Shown here one piece after another: positions 41,401-51,291 of a stretch of DNA of 63,749 bases. The notes below the pieces were generated by a model, which saw only the letters and a program-made list of their open reading frames with translations, had not been told where the DNA came from and ran no database searches. Each line of letters starts with the position of its first letter. The stretch's first letter is position 1. Source of the stretch: an uncultured Erysipelotrichaceae bacterium (lineage in GTDB: Bacteria; Bacillota_I; Bacilli_A; Erysipelotrichales; Erysipelotrichaceae); NCBI GenBank assembly GCA_902775735.1, contig CACYNH010000010.1, positions 1-63,749 of the forward strand, in the 5' to 3' direction. Made by a program: the position numbers and the translations under genes.

Positions 41401-42552
41401 ATGAAAAAGAGTATATGGATCCTGACTGGCTGCGCAGCTGCTTTCCTTTGCGGATTCGGCGGAATGAAGCTGTACGCGGACTATCAGGAAAAGGAAGAAA
41501 TGAAAAGAAAACAGGCTGCCCACGAGAAAGCTGTGGAAAGCCTGAAAGCGGATATTGATGAAACCTATCTGTCATGTGAGTACGGCAGTGAATATGATCT
41601 GACAAAACTGGTGAAAAGCCACACCGGAACGATGGAAATGAGCGGCAGAGTCGATCCGGGGAAAACCGGTGATTATGAAATCAGAGTCCTGCTCAGCGAT
41701 CAGGATAGTTATGGTGAACCTGCGGAAAGAGAATTTCTTTACAATGTGACAGTTTCAGATACGCAGGCTCCGGAAATTGTTCTGTCCTCAGAAACTGTGG
41801 AAATCTATGCCGGCGGGACAGCAGAACTTACAGAGAATGTGGAGTCGGTGAAAGATCCTGTGGACGGGAAACTGGAATATTCGGAAACAGGAGGAAAGGG
41901 GAAGTGGACGGCTTCCTGTGATTATGATCCGGAAACGCCGGGCGATTACACTGTTACCGTCAGAGCGGAAGACCTCAATGGAAACATTTCAGAAGCAGAG
42001 TATACATTGAGCGTGAAAGAAAAGCCTCCCGGCGAAGCTTTCGCGGGCAACGGCAATCCTTATTACATACGGATCAACCGGGCTCTCAATACCGTGACGG
42101 TCTATGCGCTGAATGACAGCGGAACCTATGAACCGTACACAGCATTTATCTGCTCAACCGGTCCGGCGACGCCGCTGGGAACCTATTCAACTTTCAACAA
42201 ATCCAGATGGAGACTGCTGTACGGACCGTGCTATGGCCAGTATGTGACGGATATCGTTGGCGATATTCTCTTCCATTCCGTTCCTTATTACACCCAGTAC
42301 GAGGGTGATCTGGAATATTACGAGTACAACAAGCTTGGCACCGCGGCTTCCATGGGCTGCATCAGACTGTGCGTCCGCGACGCTTTGTGGATTTATAACA
42401 ACTGTCCCATCGGAACTGTCGTGGAACTGTATGATGACTGGGACAGCTATGGGCCGCTGGGCAGACCGGAATCCATCTACATTGATCCGGAAAGTCCCAA
42501 CCGCGGCTGGGATCCCACCGATCCTTCCGGAAACAATCCCTGGAACAGATAA
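41401..42552 (+). CDS. L,D-transpeptidase with Ig-like domains
   Basis: A secreted or membrane-anchored 383-residue protein. Residues 6-27 form the signal anchor. About 55-215 hold two Ig/cadherin-like modules, with VSDTQAPEIVLSSETVEIYAGG at the boundary. The YkuD domain covers about 220-350: His in ILFHSVPYY and the catalytic Cys320 in SMGCIRL give the HxxxxSxGCxR signature. It should form 3-3 cross-links in peptidoglycan or attach proteins to it. No ribosome site is visible before ATG 41401, so translation may be coupled to the gene before. A terminator begins at its stop codon. Confidence 0.92.
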   Translation: MKKSIWILTGCAAAFLCGFGGMKLYADYQEKEEMKRKQAAHEKAVESLKADIDETYLSCEYGSEYDLTKLVKSHTGTMEMSGRVDPGKTGDYEIRVLLSDQDSYGEPAEREFLYNVTVSDTQAPEIVLSSETVEIYAGGTAELTENVESVKDPVDGKLEYSETGGKGKWTASCDYDPETPGDYTVTVRAEDLNGNISEAEYTLSVKEKPPGEAFAGNGNPYYIRINRALNTVTVYALNDSGTYEPYTAFICSTGPATPLGTYSTFNKSRWRLLYGPCYGQYVTDIVGDILFHSVPYYTQYEGDLEYYEYNKLGTAASMGCIRLCVRDALWIYNNCPIGTVVELYDDWDSYGPLGRPESIYIDPESPNRGWDPTDPSGNNPWNR

Positions 42553-42582
42553 ACGCCCTTCGGTTATGAAGAGCGTTTTTTA
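42552..42582 (+). terminator. terminator of L,D-transpeptidase gene
   Basis: AACGCCCTTC pairs with GAAGAGCGTT around a short loop and is followed by TTTT. Confidence 0.75.
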
Positions 42583-42599
42583 ATTCACTGAGCAGAATG

Positions 42600-42625
42600 A
42601 AAAAAGGAAGACTGTTTCATCTTCC
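42600..42625 (-). terminator. terminator of zinc-ribbon protein gene
   Basis: On the - strand GGAAG pairs with CTTCC and is followed by six Ts. It starts right after the stop codon. Confidence 0.6.
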
Positions 42626-43531
42626 TCATTCTTCATCAAACTTGTCGCCGATCCACTTGAGCTGATATTCACCGGTGCACTCCAGCACACCGCCTTCACG
42701 CAGATCAATATAATCCTCGTTTTCGTAGTAATCCTTAATGCGGCCAAGGGGATCCCTGATATGAAGACCGGCGTCCTTGATTGCTTTGACGGTATATCTG
42801 CCCGCACGCAGGCTCTTTGGAATGTCGTAGACACCCGGAGTGATTCTGACCTGGTTGTCATTGGTGATGTAGATCAGATGCTCGCGTTTGTTGTGACGCA
42901 CCGCGTTGACCTTCTGGTAGAAACGTTCACGCAGGAAGAAAAGGTCCGCATGTTCAATCTTATAGGTAAAGGTCTTGGTGGGAGTGACAACAACCACTCT
43001 GTCTGTATCGCCTGTGTTCCTTTTCATATAGCCGAGTCTGTGGCAGTTGACAATATAAGGAGAAAGGAAATACAGGGCAGCCTCGGTTTCGTATAATGTG
43101 CCCTTGACGGTTTCGGTTTCACCATCGCCCGAAGCGTCGCGGATATTGTGGATAGAGCCTTTCTGCACAGCCTGGATAGAGCGTACGGCAGGAACATCGG
43201 GGATTCTGTTTTTATCGACGGTGATTGTGGCTTCAACGCTGTTGATGCAGTGTTCGCCGGCATGCATGAGGACTGACGGGAACGGATAGTATTCCGCAAG
43301 CGCGTCATTGGCATCGTGGTTTTCCAGATGGGCGTCCATGATCATATCCTTCATATTGGCCTGGGCGGTCACAAGCTGCTGGAACAGATCATACTTCAGC
43401 GGCAGGTTATATTTCTGGATGAGCTTTTTGCAGTCCTTGCACATATGATGTCCGTCAGAGAGTGTTTCGAGGCGATTGAACAGTCCGCCGCCTTCACTCA
43501 GACAGAAATCACATACTTTCTTCTTCGCCAT
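42626..43531 (-). CDS. zinc-ribbon (DUF4428-like) protein
   Basis: 301 residues. The first 40 contain two CxxC pairs (VCDFCLSEGG and MCKDCKKLI) that form a zinc ribbon like DUF4428. Behind a helical stretch, residues 150-240 look like a PH-type beta domain: GTLYETEAALYFLSPYIVNCHRLG, TPTKTFTYKIEHADLFFL. The end (GRYTVKAIKDAGLHIRDP) is a further beta region. There is no membrane segment. Function unknown. AAGGAGG lies before the start. It is divergent from the rpsL operon. Confidence 0.65.
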   Translation of the reverse strand: MAKKKVCDFCLSEGGGLFNRLETLSDGHHMCKDCKKLIQKYNLPLKYDLFQQLVTAQANMKDMIMDAHLENHDANDALAEYYPFPSVLMHAGEHCINSVEATITVDKNRIPDVPAVRSIQAVQKGSIHNIRDASGDGETETVKGTLYETEAALYFLSPYIVNCHRLGYMKRNTGDTDRVVVVTPTKTFTYKIEHADLFFLRERFYQKVNAVRHNKREHLIYITNDNQVRITPGVYDIPKSLRAGRYTVKAIKDAGLHIRDPLGRIKDYYENEDYIDLREGGVLECTGEYQLKWIGDKFDEE

Positions 43532-43674
43532 AAAGCACCTCCTTGTGTATCTATTATAGCGTCCGCGTCAAGCATTGGGAAAAGAAAAAGCTCGATAATT
43601 GCCGCCTTAAAAAGTTCAGGAACAGGTTGGATTTCCAACTGTGCGAAGAAATGAAAAAAAGATGAAAATTATGT

Positions 43675-43703
43675 TTGACATTGGCAGAGAGTGCCATTAT
43701 TAT
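43675..43703 (+). promoter_or_regulatory. sigma-A promoter of the rpsL-rpsG-fusA operon
   Basis: Perfect TTGACA (43675-43680), 17-base spacer and TATTAT (43698-43703). Confidence 0.85.
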
Positions 43704-43724
43704 GTACTAGCTTGACCAAAAGTT

Positions 43725-43747
43725 GGCTTTGTCATGGAGACAAAGCC
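43725..43747 (+). promoter_or_regulatory. hairpin in the str operon leader
   Basis: A perfect nine-base-pair stem GGCTTTGTC/GACAAAGCC closes the loop ATGGA. It is followed by As rather than Ts, so it is not a terminator. A second small stem CACAC/GTGTG lies at 43770-43786. A place for feedback by a ribosomal protein is possible but unproven. Confidence 0.5.
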
Positions 43748-43812
43748 TAAAAAAAGTCCAGACTACGGCACACTTGGAAATGTGTGCACAAAAGAGAAAG
43801 GAGAAAACAGAA

Positions 43813-44235
43813 ATGCCTACAATAAACCAGTTGGTGCGCAAGGGCCGTACCGATAAAGTTTACAAGAGCAAGTCCCCTGCCCTGAACAGAGGATTCAACT
43901 CACTCCGCAACCGTTCCACAAAGCTCAGCAGCCCGCAGAAGAGAGGCGTCTGCACCCGTGTCGGCACAATGACACCGAAGAAGCCGAACTCCGCTCTGCG
44001 TAAGTACGCCCGTGTACGTCTGTCCAACGGTATGGAAGTCACCGCTTATATTCCCGGTGTCGGCCACAACCTGCAGGAACACTCCGTCGTTATGATCAGA
44101 GGCGGCCGTGTCAAGGACCTCCCTGGTGTCCGTTACCACATCATCCGCGGCACACTCGACTGCGCAGGTGTCGCTGACAGAGGTCAGAGCCGTTCCCTTT
44201 ACGGCGCGAAGAGACCCAAGAAGTCCAAGAAGTAA
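43813..44235 (+). CDS. rpsL: 30S ribosomal protein S12
   Basis: Decoding-centre protein of 140 residues. The streptomycin-site segments [11 protein letters not shown] and [12 protein letters not shown] have the sensitive-type lysines. Start at ATG 43813 with AAAGGAG upstream; the frame further up has no conserved sequence. First gene of the str operon, 18 bases before rpsG. Confidence 0.98.
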   Translation: MPTINQLVRKGRTDKVYKSKSPALNRGFNSLRNRSTKLSSPQKRGVCTRVGTMTPKKPNSALRKYARVRLSNGMEVTAYIPGVGHNLQEHSVVMIRGGRVKDLPGVRYHIIRGTLDCAGVADRGQSRSLYGAKRPKKSKK

Positions 44236-44238
44236 TAG

Positions 44239-44724
<486 letters not shown>

Positions 44725-44774
44725 TTTCTTTCCACCCTTTTATCTACAGATACTCATAAGGAAAGGAGCGATTT

Positions 44775-46856
44775 ATGCCTAGAGAGTTTCCTTTAGACAA
44801 AATTCGTAATATCGGAATCATGGCTCATATCGATGCCGGCAAGACAACGACGACTGAGCGTATCCTTTATTACACAGGCAAGATCTATAAGATTGGTGAA
44901 ACACATGACGGTGCTTCCCAGATGGACTGGATGGCCCAGGAACAGGAGCGTGGTATCACGATCACTTCCGCTGCCACAACATGCCACTGGAAAGACTGCC
45001 AGATCAATATCATCGACACCCCGGGTCACGTCGACTTCACAGCTGAAGTGGAACGTTCCCTGCGTGTCCTTGACGGTGCGGTCACTGTCCTTGACTCCAA
45101 GGCCGGTGTCGAACCCCAGACCGAAACAGTCTGGAGACAGGCGACTGAATACAGAGTTCCCCGTATCGTGTTCTCCAACAAGATGGACGCGACCGGCGCT
45201 GACTTCGATATGTCAGTAGCTTCCATCGGAAACAGACTCGGTGCCAAGGCAGCTGCGATCCAGATGCCGATCGGCGCAGAGCAGAGCTTCCGCGGAATCA
45301 TTGACCTGGTTGAAATGAAGCAGTACATGTACGAGAACGATCTCGGTACAGACATCAAAGTAACCGAAATTGCCGCCCAGTATCAGGAAAAGGCTGCAGA
45401 AATGCACCAGACCATGCTGGAAATGATTGCGGATTACGATGATGAAGTCATGATGAAAGTCCTTGAAGGGGAAGAGCCCACAGTAGAGGAAATCAAGAGA
45501 GCGATCAGAGCCGGTGTTCTGACTGCTGAATTCTTCCCGGTAATGTGCGGTTCCGCTTATAAGAACAAGGGTGTTCAGCTGATGCTGGACGCGGTTGTTG
45601 ACTATCTGCCTGCTCCGACAGATGTACCTTCCATTAAAGGCCATCTCGCGGACGGGACAGAAGCTGAACGTCTTCCCTCCGATGACGAGCCTTTCGCTGC
45701 TCTTGCGTTCAAGGTCGCGACTGACCCGTTTGTCGGAAGACTGACATACTTCCGTGTATACTCCGGTATCGCAACAGCCGGAAGCTATGTCCTCAACGCT
45801 TCCAAGGATAAGAGAGAAAGATTCGGAAGACTTGTCAGAATGCATGCGAACCACCGCGCAGACATCGAAGAAGTCCGCGCAGGTGATATTGCCGGCGCTG
45901 TCGGTCTGAAGAACACAACAACAGGCGACACCCTCTGCGATGAGGGCCACGCGATCATCCTCGAATCCATGGTATTCCCGGAACCTGTTATCCAGATGTC
46001 TGTTGAGCCCAAGACAAAGGGCGATGCCCAGAAGATGGACACAGCGCTGGCTAAGCTGGCCGAGGAAGACCCGACATTCCGTACATATACAGATGAAGAA
46101 ACCGGCCAGACAATCATTGCCGGCGTCGGCGAACTTCAGCTGGATATCATCATGGACCGTATGAAGAGAGAGTTCAAAGTCGAAGCCACTGCCGGCGCGC
46201 CTCAGGTCGCATACCGTGAGACAATCCGCAGAGAAGGCGAGGCGGAAGGCCGCTTCATCCGTCAGTCCGGAGGTCACGGTCAGTATGGTGATGTGTGGAT
46301 CAGATTCTTCCCGAACCCGGGAAAGGGCTTCGAATTCGAAGACCAGACCATCGGCGGATCCGTTCCGAAGGAATTCATCAGACCGACTCAGCAGGGTCTT
46401 GAAGAGGCTCTGAACAACGGTCTTGTGGCGGGATACCCGGTTGTTGATATCAAGGCAGTGCTGTTCGACGGCAGTTACCATGATGTCGACTCCAGTGAGC
46501 AGGCCTACAAGATTGCCGCTTCCCTGGCACTCAAGGAAGCAGCGAAGATCTGCGACCCGGCAATCCTCGAACCGATCATGGCTGTTGATATTACTGCTCC
46601 GTCCGAATATCTCGGCGCGGTCATGGGCGACGTCACAAAACGCCGCGGCCAGATCCGTGAGCAGGAAGAAACAGGCAACGCGATCAAGGTTAAAGCATTC
46701 ATCCCGCTGGCCAACATGTTCGGCTACGTCACAGACCTGCGTTCATTCACACAGGGCCGCGGCACATACATGATGACCATGGATCACTATGATGAGGTTC
46801 CTAAGAATATCGCGAAGGAAATCATCGAAAAAAACACAACCAGTGCAAGCAAGTAA
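44775..46856 (+). CDS. fusA: elongation factor G
   Basis: Translocation GTPase of 693 residues. G1 is [15 protein letters not shown] (17-31), G2 lies around [12 protein letters not shown]3 DTPGH and G4 NKMD. The domain IV loop that reaches the decoding centre includes [21 protein letters not shown] upstream. Fifty bases after rpsG with no terminator; tuf follows with its own promoter. Confidence 0.98.
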   Translation: MPREFPLDKIRNIGIMAHIDAGKTTTTERILYYTGKIYKIGETHDGASQMDWMAQEQERGITITSAATTCHWKDCQINIIDTPGHVDFTAEVERSLRVLDGAVTVLDSKAGVEPQTETVWRQATEYRVPRIVFSNKMDATGADFDMSVASIGNRLGAKAAAIQMPIGAEQSFRGIIDLVEMKQYMYENDLGTDIKVTEIAAQYQEKAAEMHQTMLEMIADYDDEVMMKVLEGEEPTVEEIKRAIRAGVLTAEFFPVMCGSAYKNKGVQLMLDAVVDYLPAPTDVPSIKGHLADGTEAERLPSDDEPFAALAFKVATDPFVGRLTYFRVYSGIATAGSYVLNASKDKRERFGRLVRMHANHRADIEEVRAGDIAGAVGLKNTTTGDTLCDEGHAIILESMVFPEPVIQMSVEPKTKGDAQKMDTALAKLAEEDPTFRTYTDEETGQTIIAGVGELQLDIIMDRMKREFKVEATAGAPQVAYRETIRREGEAEGRFIRQSGGHGQYGDVWIRFFPNPGKGFEFEDQTIGGSVPKEFIRPTQQGLEEALNNGLVAGYPVVDIKAVLFDGSYHDVDSSEQAYKIAASLALKEAAKICDPAILEPIMAVDITAPSEYLGAVMGDVTKRRGQIREQEETGNAIKVKAFIPLANMFGYVTDLRSFTQGRGTYMMTMDHYDEVPKNIAKEIIEKNTTSASK

Positions 46857-46859
46857 TTA

Positions 46860-46888
46860 TTGCATAAAGGTGGCAAGTCCGCTAAAAT
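46860..46888 (+). promoter_or_regulatory. separate promoter of tuf
   Basis: TTGCAT (46860-46865), 17-base spacer and TAAAAT (46883-46888), in the fusA-tuf gap. It would allow EF-Tu to be made in excess of EF-G. Confidence 0.6.
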
Positions 46889-46925
46889 GATGGCAGACTG
46901 AAAATAAATCAGGAGGAAAAAACAA

Positions 46926-48119
46926 ATGGCAAAGGAAAAGTTTGACCGATCCCTCGAGCATGTCAATATTGGCACGATCGGTCACGTAGACCACGGCAAA
47001 ACAACTCTGACAGCAGCGATCACAAAGTATCTTTCTGAGCATCCCGAAGCTGGTAAGGCTAAGTTCGAAGCTTATGACAAGATCGACGGTGCTCCTGAAG
47101 AAAAGGCTCGTGGTATCACAATCAACACAGCACACGTTGAATACCAGACACTGACAAGACACTATGCACACGTTGACTGCCCAGGCCACGCTGACTACAT
47201 CAAGAACATGATCACAGGTGCAGCTCAGATGGACGGCGCTATCCTCGTCGTTGCAGCATCCGACGGACCGATGCCTCAGACACGTGAGCACATCCTGCTC
47301 TCCCGTCAGGTCGGCGTTCCTAAGATGGTTGTTTATCTGAACAAGTGCGACCAGGTCGACGATGACGAACTGATCGACCTCGTTGAAATGGAAGTCCGTG
47401 AACTTCTCGACGAGTATGGCTTCGAAGGCGATGATACACCGATCATCCGCGGTTCCGCATACGGCGCTCTGAACGGCGATCCGAAGTGGACTCCTTCCAT
47501 TAAGGAACTCCTCGATGCAGTCGATACATGGATTCCTACTCCGCCGCATGAATTTGACAAGCCGTTCCTGATGGCTGTTGAAGACGTCTTCACAATCACA
47601 GGTCGTGGTACTGTCGCTACAGGCCGTGTTGAACGTGGCAAACTCAGCCTCAATGACCAGGTTGAAATCGTCGGTCTCAAGGACACACGTTCCACAGTCG
47701 TTACAGGTATTGAAATGTTCCGTAAGATGCTTGACTTCGCTCAGGCCGGCGACAACATCGGTGCTCTGCTCCGTGGTGTCAACCGTGACGAAATCGAGCG
47801 TGGACAGGTTCTCGCTAAGCCGGGTTCCGTTACTCCGCACACACATTTCAAGGCTCAGGTTTACGTACTGAAGAAGGAAGAAGGCGGCCGTCATACACCG
47901 TTCGTCTCCAACTACCGTCCTCAGTTCTATTTCCGTACAACTGACGTTACAGGTATCATCACTCTTCCGGAAGGAACAGAAATGTGCATGCCTGGTGACA
48001 ACGTTGAAATGAACGTTGAACTGCTGAAGCCGATCGCTGTCGAACAGGGAACACGTTTCTCCATTCGTGAAGGCGGCCGTACAGTCGGTTCCGGTAACGT
48101 TATCGAAATCGTTGAGTAA
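46926..48119 (+). CDS. tuf: elongation factor Tu
   Basis: GTPase that delivers aminoacyl-tRNA, 397 residues. G1 [10 protein letters not shown] (19-28), G2 [12 protein letters not shown]3 DCPGH, G4 NKCD and the switch regions are all intact; the end is [16 protein letters not shown] precedes the start. Codon use is strongly biased (CGT, GGT, ACA), as in gap. Followed by a strong terminator. Confidence 0.98.
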   Translation: MAKEKFDRSLEHVNIGTIGHVDHGKTTLTAAITKYLSEHPEAGKAKFEAYDKIDGAPEEKARGITINTAHVEYQTLTRHYAHVDCPGHADYIKNMITGAAQMDGAILVVAASDGPMPQTREHILLSRQVGVPKMVVYLNKCDQVDDDELIDLVEMEVRELLDEYGFEGDDTPIIRGSAYGALNGDPKWTPSIKELLDAVDTWIPTPPHEFDKPFLMAVEDVFTITGRGTVATGRVERGKLSLNDQVEIVGLKDTRSTVVTGIEMFRKMLDFAQAGDNIGALLRGVNRDEIERGQVLAKPGSVTPHTHFKAQVYVLKKEEGGRHTPFVSNYRPQFYFRTTDVTGIITLPEGTEMCMPGDNVEMNVELLKPIAVEQGTRFSIREGGRTVGSGNVIEIVE

Positions 48120-48141
48120 TTAACTCAATCAGTCAAAACTT

Positions 48142-48180
48142 AAAGATCCGCAAACCATCATCAGGTGAGCGGATCTTTTT
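48142..48180 (+). terminator. terminator of tuf
   Basis: AAAGATCCGC pairs with GCGGATCTTT around an 18-base loop, with five Ts at the end. Confidence 0.85.
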
Positions 48181-48186
48181 GTTCTG

Positions 48187-48192
48187 TATAAT
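48187..48192 (+). promoter_or_regulatory. -10 box before the DUF4139 gene
   Basis: A perfect TATAAT (48187-48192), preceded by CTG. It lies 28 bases before the start, with AGGAGG in between. Confidence 0.5.
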
Positions 48193-48220
48193 GGATGTGT
48201 CAGCGCAGGAGGACAATCAT

Positions 48221-49714
48221 ATGACAATTAAGACAGAAATGAAGGAAGTCCATCTCAGCCGCAGCGGCTTCACGGCTGTGCGCCGCGGATGCGCTCATCT
48301 TGAAGCCGGTGAAACCAAAGTCCTGATCGAAGGACTCTGCCCGACATCCTATACCGACACCATGCAGCTGTTCTTTCCTGCGGCCGTATCCGCGTCCGCG
48401 ATTCATGTCATCAATCCGGATCATGAAGGGAAGCAGTCAGAACTGATCCGCGAGCAGATCGAGGATATCGATGCCGCCATTGAAGCACTTGGCAGACAGG
48501 CTGAGATGTGGGAAAACAGCACAGCTTTCGCCCAGCTGCAGAGCGCCACAGTCGAACAGGTGGAATCATGGGTCAGCGCCTACCCGGAAAGAATCAAAGC
48601 AATCAGTTCAGAGAAAAGACGCCTCGAAAAAGAAAAGAAAGCGCTGAATCTGAAACTGAACGAAGAGTTCGAAAAAGAAAACAGACCGCTAGTTTCGGCT
48701 GTTGTGAAAGTCGAAAACAGCGGCGACTATCCATTTGAGATGCGCTGCCAGGATTACGCGGGCAGCTGGAATTCCCGCTATGAGATTCATACCGACGGCA
48801 AAGGACCGCTCACCCTGCGGGCCAGGGCTGAGATCCGCCAGCATACCGGCGAAGACTGGAAGGGCGTCCGGATGGTGCTGCGCACCGGTGTGCCCGTACG
48901 CTCCGCTTCACTGCCGCAGCTCAAACCTGTCTATCTTGATTTTGAAAAACCGATGCCGAAACCCCGTTACAGCAGAAACAGCGCCCCGGTCATGATGAAG
49001 GCGATGATGGCGGATACCGTGGCGGAGGAACAATTTGATTTTGAAGAAACAGCCCAGCTTGCCAGAATGGATACCGGCAGCGCGGATGTCAGCAGCACCG
49101 ATGCCATGACGGAATATGCGCTTGGGGCGGTATATGACGTGGCGAGCGGCGATGAAGGGATGTTTGTGGATCTGCAGACATTTGAGCTGAACGCGGATTA
49201 TGTCATCAAAGCGGTTCCGAAAAAAGATGTTCACGCATACCTTCTTGCCTGCGTGAAAACCGCGGATCTGCCGATGTCGGTCAGAGGCACCGCCAGCGTT
49301 TATCTTGATTCCGCCTTTACCGGCAGCGCGAAAATCGAGCCGGATTACGGGGAAGACACATTCACCATTGCCCTCGGCACGGAAGAAAGAATCTCACTGA
49401 GCCGCACAGAGAAAAAGAAACAGTCAAAGGAAGCTCTGATCAGAAACCAGCAGTCCGCTGTTTATGAGTACGATATCCAGGCTGTCAGCGCCATGGATGA
49501 GCCGGTCACGGTTGAAATCGAGGACCAGATTCCCATCGCCCGCGAGCAGGGAATCACTGTTGATAAGCTTTCATACGGCAATGCGGAATATGATGAAACC
49601 ACTGGTATTCTCAAATGGAAAGCTGAACTGAATACACATGAGATGAAGGCACTTCATGTGGAGTACAGAGTCAGCTGGCCGAAGGACAAAAAAGTGGAGT
49701 CTGTATCGGAATAA
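48221..49714 (+). CDS. DUF4139/DUF4140 (mucoidy-inhibitor-like) protein
   Basis: A 497-residue protein with the two-domain plan of the MuiA-like family. An N-terminal DUF4140 beta region (about 10-90, VRRGCAHLEAGETKVLIEGL) is followed by a coiled coil (about 80-160). A beta-rich DUF4139 part runs from about 170 to the end, ending DYPFEMRCQDYAGSWNSRYEI...HEMKALHVEYRVSWP. No signal peptide is visible, so it is probably cytosolic. Biochemical function is unknown in the family. GCAGGAGG precedes the ATG at 48221. Monocistronic between two terminators. Confidence 0.8.
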   Translation: MTIKTEMKEVHLSRSGFTAVRRGCAHLEAGETKVLIEGLCPTSYTDTMQLFFPAAVSASAIHVINPDHEGKQSELIREQIEDIDAAIEALGRQAEMWENSTAFAQLQSATVEQVESWVSAYPERIKAISSEKRRLEKEKKALNLKLNEEFEKENRPLVSAVVKVENSGDYPFEMRCQDYAGSWNSRYEIHTDGKGPLTLRARAEIRQHTGEDWKGVRMVLRTGVPVRSASLPQLKPVYLDFEKPMPKPRYSRNSAPVMMKAMMADTVAEEQFDFEETAQLARMDTGSADVSSTDAMTEYALGAVYDVASGDEGMFVDLQTFELNADYVIKAVPKKDVHAYLLACVKTADLPMSVRGTASVYLDSAFTGSAKIEPDYGEDTFTIALGTEERISLSRTEKKKQSKEALIRNQQSAVYEYDIQAVSAMDEPVTVEIEDQIPIAREQGITVDKLSYGNAEYDETTGILKWKAELNTHEMKALHVEYRVSWPKDKKVESVSE

Positions 49715-49730
49715 GAAATCTGTTTTCAGA

Positions 49731-49757
49731 GAAACAGCTGCGGCTGTTTCTTTTTTT
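49731..49757 (+). terminator. terminator of DUF4139 gene
   Basis: The stem GAAACAGC/GCTGTTTC with loop TGCG is followed by seven Ts. Confidence 0.9.
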
Positions 49758-49773
49758 CGCCGCGTTCCGGGAG

Positions 49774-49779
49774 TATGAT
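49774..49779 (+). promoter_or_regulatory. -10 box of leaderless Card1-like gene
   Basis: TATGAT lies exactly six bases before the ATG at 49786. No Shine-Dalgarno sequence is present. Confidence 0.55.
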
Positions 49780-49785
49780 TTATGC

Positions 49786-50883
49786 ATGAAGACCTTAATA
49801 GAAATTTACGATGACGACCAGATGCTCAACCTTCTTTCCTTTTATCAGCTGAATCCTGACAGGGTGGTTTTCATTTATACCGAAAAGCAGGAACCCCTTC
49901 TTCATAACAGTCTGATTGAAAGAAAGATCAGAAACACCGAGTACATTCTTTATCAGGACCAGGAACCGGCCGCACTGCTTGAGCCTTACAGAGATGATGA
50001 GGTTTATGTGGACATTCAGGGCGGCAATGAGCTGACTGCCGTGAAGCTGTCGCGTCTTCTGGGAAAGACGGTATGCTATTCCGATCTCGACAAGAAAAAG
50101 TACTTTCTGCTGAAAGGTGACAGTCAGAAAAGCGCTGATCTGATCATGCCGAAGCTGACGGTGCGCGAGATTGTTGAACTGTATGGAGGTCTTGTCAGAA
50201 ACCTTCCGGAGGAATACTTCGACGATCATGGCCGCAAGGCGGTGGAAGAATGCATGGCCGCAAGAAGAAAAAACTCAAAAAAGTGGAACGCTTTCTGCAA
50301 GACAATGGGCTCTCTGGGCACCGGCAGCCATGAACTGTCCGTCTGGAAGGCAGACAGGAAGTTTTATCAGGACTTCAGCGCTGTTCTGGCTCAGCTGGAT
50401 CACGTTTTCGACAAAGTGGAATTCACCAGTGAGAGCTGCTTCATGCATTTCCATGACACGGCTTATCAGATCCTTGTGACGGATACCGGCGTCCCGTTCG
50501 AGTATGAGACATACTATCAGATCACCGATTCCGGCGCTTTTGACGATGTGGACCTCAGGGTCAATATCGACTGGAACGGCGGAGAGTTTGTGTCGGGGGA
50601 TCCCAACAGTGAACTGGATGTGGTCGCCTCCAAAGACAGCCGGCTGATCTCCATTTCCTGCAAAGCGGGCAAATATGACCAGCAGGCGATCTATGAGGTG
50701 AAAGCCAACGCCGACAAGTTCGGCGGAAGCAGGGCGGTTCCGGTGCTTTGCGTTGATATCGATATGGAAAGACCGGAATATGTGGAAAAAGCGCGGGAGA
50801 TCGGAGTCCTGCTGATTGAACACGGGCAGATGCGTGAGAAGAAAGCCGCGAAGATGATCCTTGAATGGATGGAAACCCATTGA
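49786..50883 (+). CDS. Card1-like protein: CARF-type domain plus DUF1887 nuclease
   Basis: 365 residues that I align by eye with Card1/Can2 effectors. About 1-115 form a CARF-like Rossmann domain; DIQGGNELTAVKLS (76-89) takes the place of the NlTGGTKxMa ligand loop. The C-terminal part (about 215-365) follows DUF1887: NSELDVVASKDSRLISISCKAG contains Asp278 and Lys293 of a PD-(D/E)xK site, then YEVKANADKFGG and REIGVLLIEHGQ. The residue usually given as Glu two before the Lys is Ser291; I do not know if this is tolerated. In type III CRISPR systems Card1 is activated by cyclic tetra-adenylate and cuts DNA/RNA. No cas gene lies in this window. It overlaps gtrA by one base. Confidence 0.75.
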   Translation: MKTLIEIYDDDQMLNLLSFYQLNPDRVVFIYTEKQEPLLHNSLIERKIRNTEYILYQDQEPAALLEPYRDDEVYVDIQGGNELTAVKLSRLLGKTVCYSDLDKKKYFLLKGDSQKSADLIMPKLTVREIVELYGGLVRNLPEEYFDDHGRKAVEECMAARRKNSKKWNAFCKTMGSLGTGSHELSVWKADRKFYQDFSAVLAQLDHVFDKVEFTSESCFMHFHDTAYQILVTDTGVPFEYETYYQITDSGAFDDVDLRVNIDWNGGEFVSGDPNSELDVVASKDSRLISISCKAGKYDQQAIYEVKANADKFGGSRAVPVLCVDIDMERPEYVEKAREIGVLLIEHGQMREKKAAKMILEWMETH

Positions 50884-51287
50884 TGAGGGCATTGTTTCAG
50901 AAATACCGGAGCCTGATTCTGTACGGGATCTTCGGCGTCTGCACAACCCTGGTCAACATTGTGACTTACTGGCTGTGCGCCAGGGTTCTTCACCTGCCGC
51001 TTACGCCCTCCACGGTAATCGCCTGGATTCTGTCGGTGCTGTTTGCCTATGTCACCAACCGGAAATGGGTGTTTGAAAGCCAGGCACAGGGAAAAGGCGC
51101 TGTTTTGAAGGAAATCCTGTCGTTCTTCACATCCAGGCTTTCCACAGGAATCCTGGACTGGCTGATCATGTTCATATGTGTGAAGAGGCTGGGAATGGAC
51201 GACATGCTGATAAAGATCGCCTCCAATGTGCTGGTGATCGCGCTCAATTACATTCTCGGAAAGTTTGTTGTTTTCAGAAAGAGGTAG
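50883..51287 (+). CDS. GtrA-family membrane protein
   Basis: A 134-residue protein with four transmembrane helices in the GtrA pattern: LILYGIFGVCTTLVNIVTYWL, IAWILSVLFAYVTNRKWVF, a third around GILDWLIMFICV and IASNVLVIALNYILGKFVVF. GtrA-type proteins flip or help flip polyprenyl-linked sugars for envelope polysaccharide. I placed the start at ATG 50883, which overlaps the previous stop (TGATG). Coupled to the Card1-like gene, a pairing with no obvious logic. Confidence 0.88.
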   Translation: MRALFQKYRSLILYGIFGVCTTLVNIVTYWLCARVLHLPLTPSTVIAWILSVLFAYVTNRKWVFESQAQGKGAVLKEILSFFTSRLSTGILDWLIMFICVKRLGMDDMLIKIASNVLVIALNYILGKFVVFRKR

Positions 51288-51291
51288 TGAA

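Noticed and set aside
43734..43850. Open frame from the ATG in the rpsL leader hairpin
   Set aside because: It has no ribosome site, its start is in the hairpin loop, and it overlaps rpsL in another frame.
45213..46481. 422-codon open frame antisense to fusA
   Set aside because: It lies wholly inside fusA and has no ribosome site or recognisable motif. Long antisense frames also occur opposite tuf (46857-47894) and rpoB (56733-57992); they reflect codon bias of highly expressed genes.
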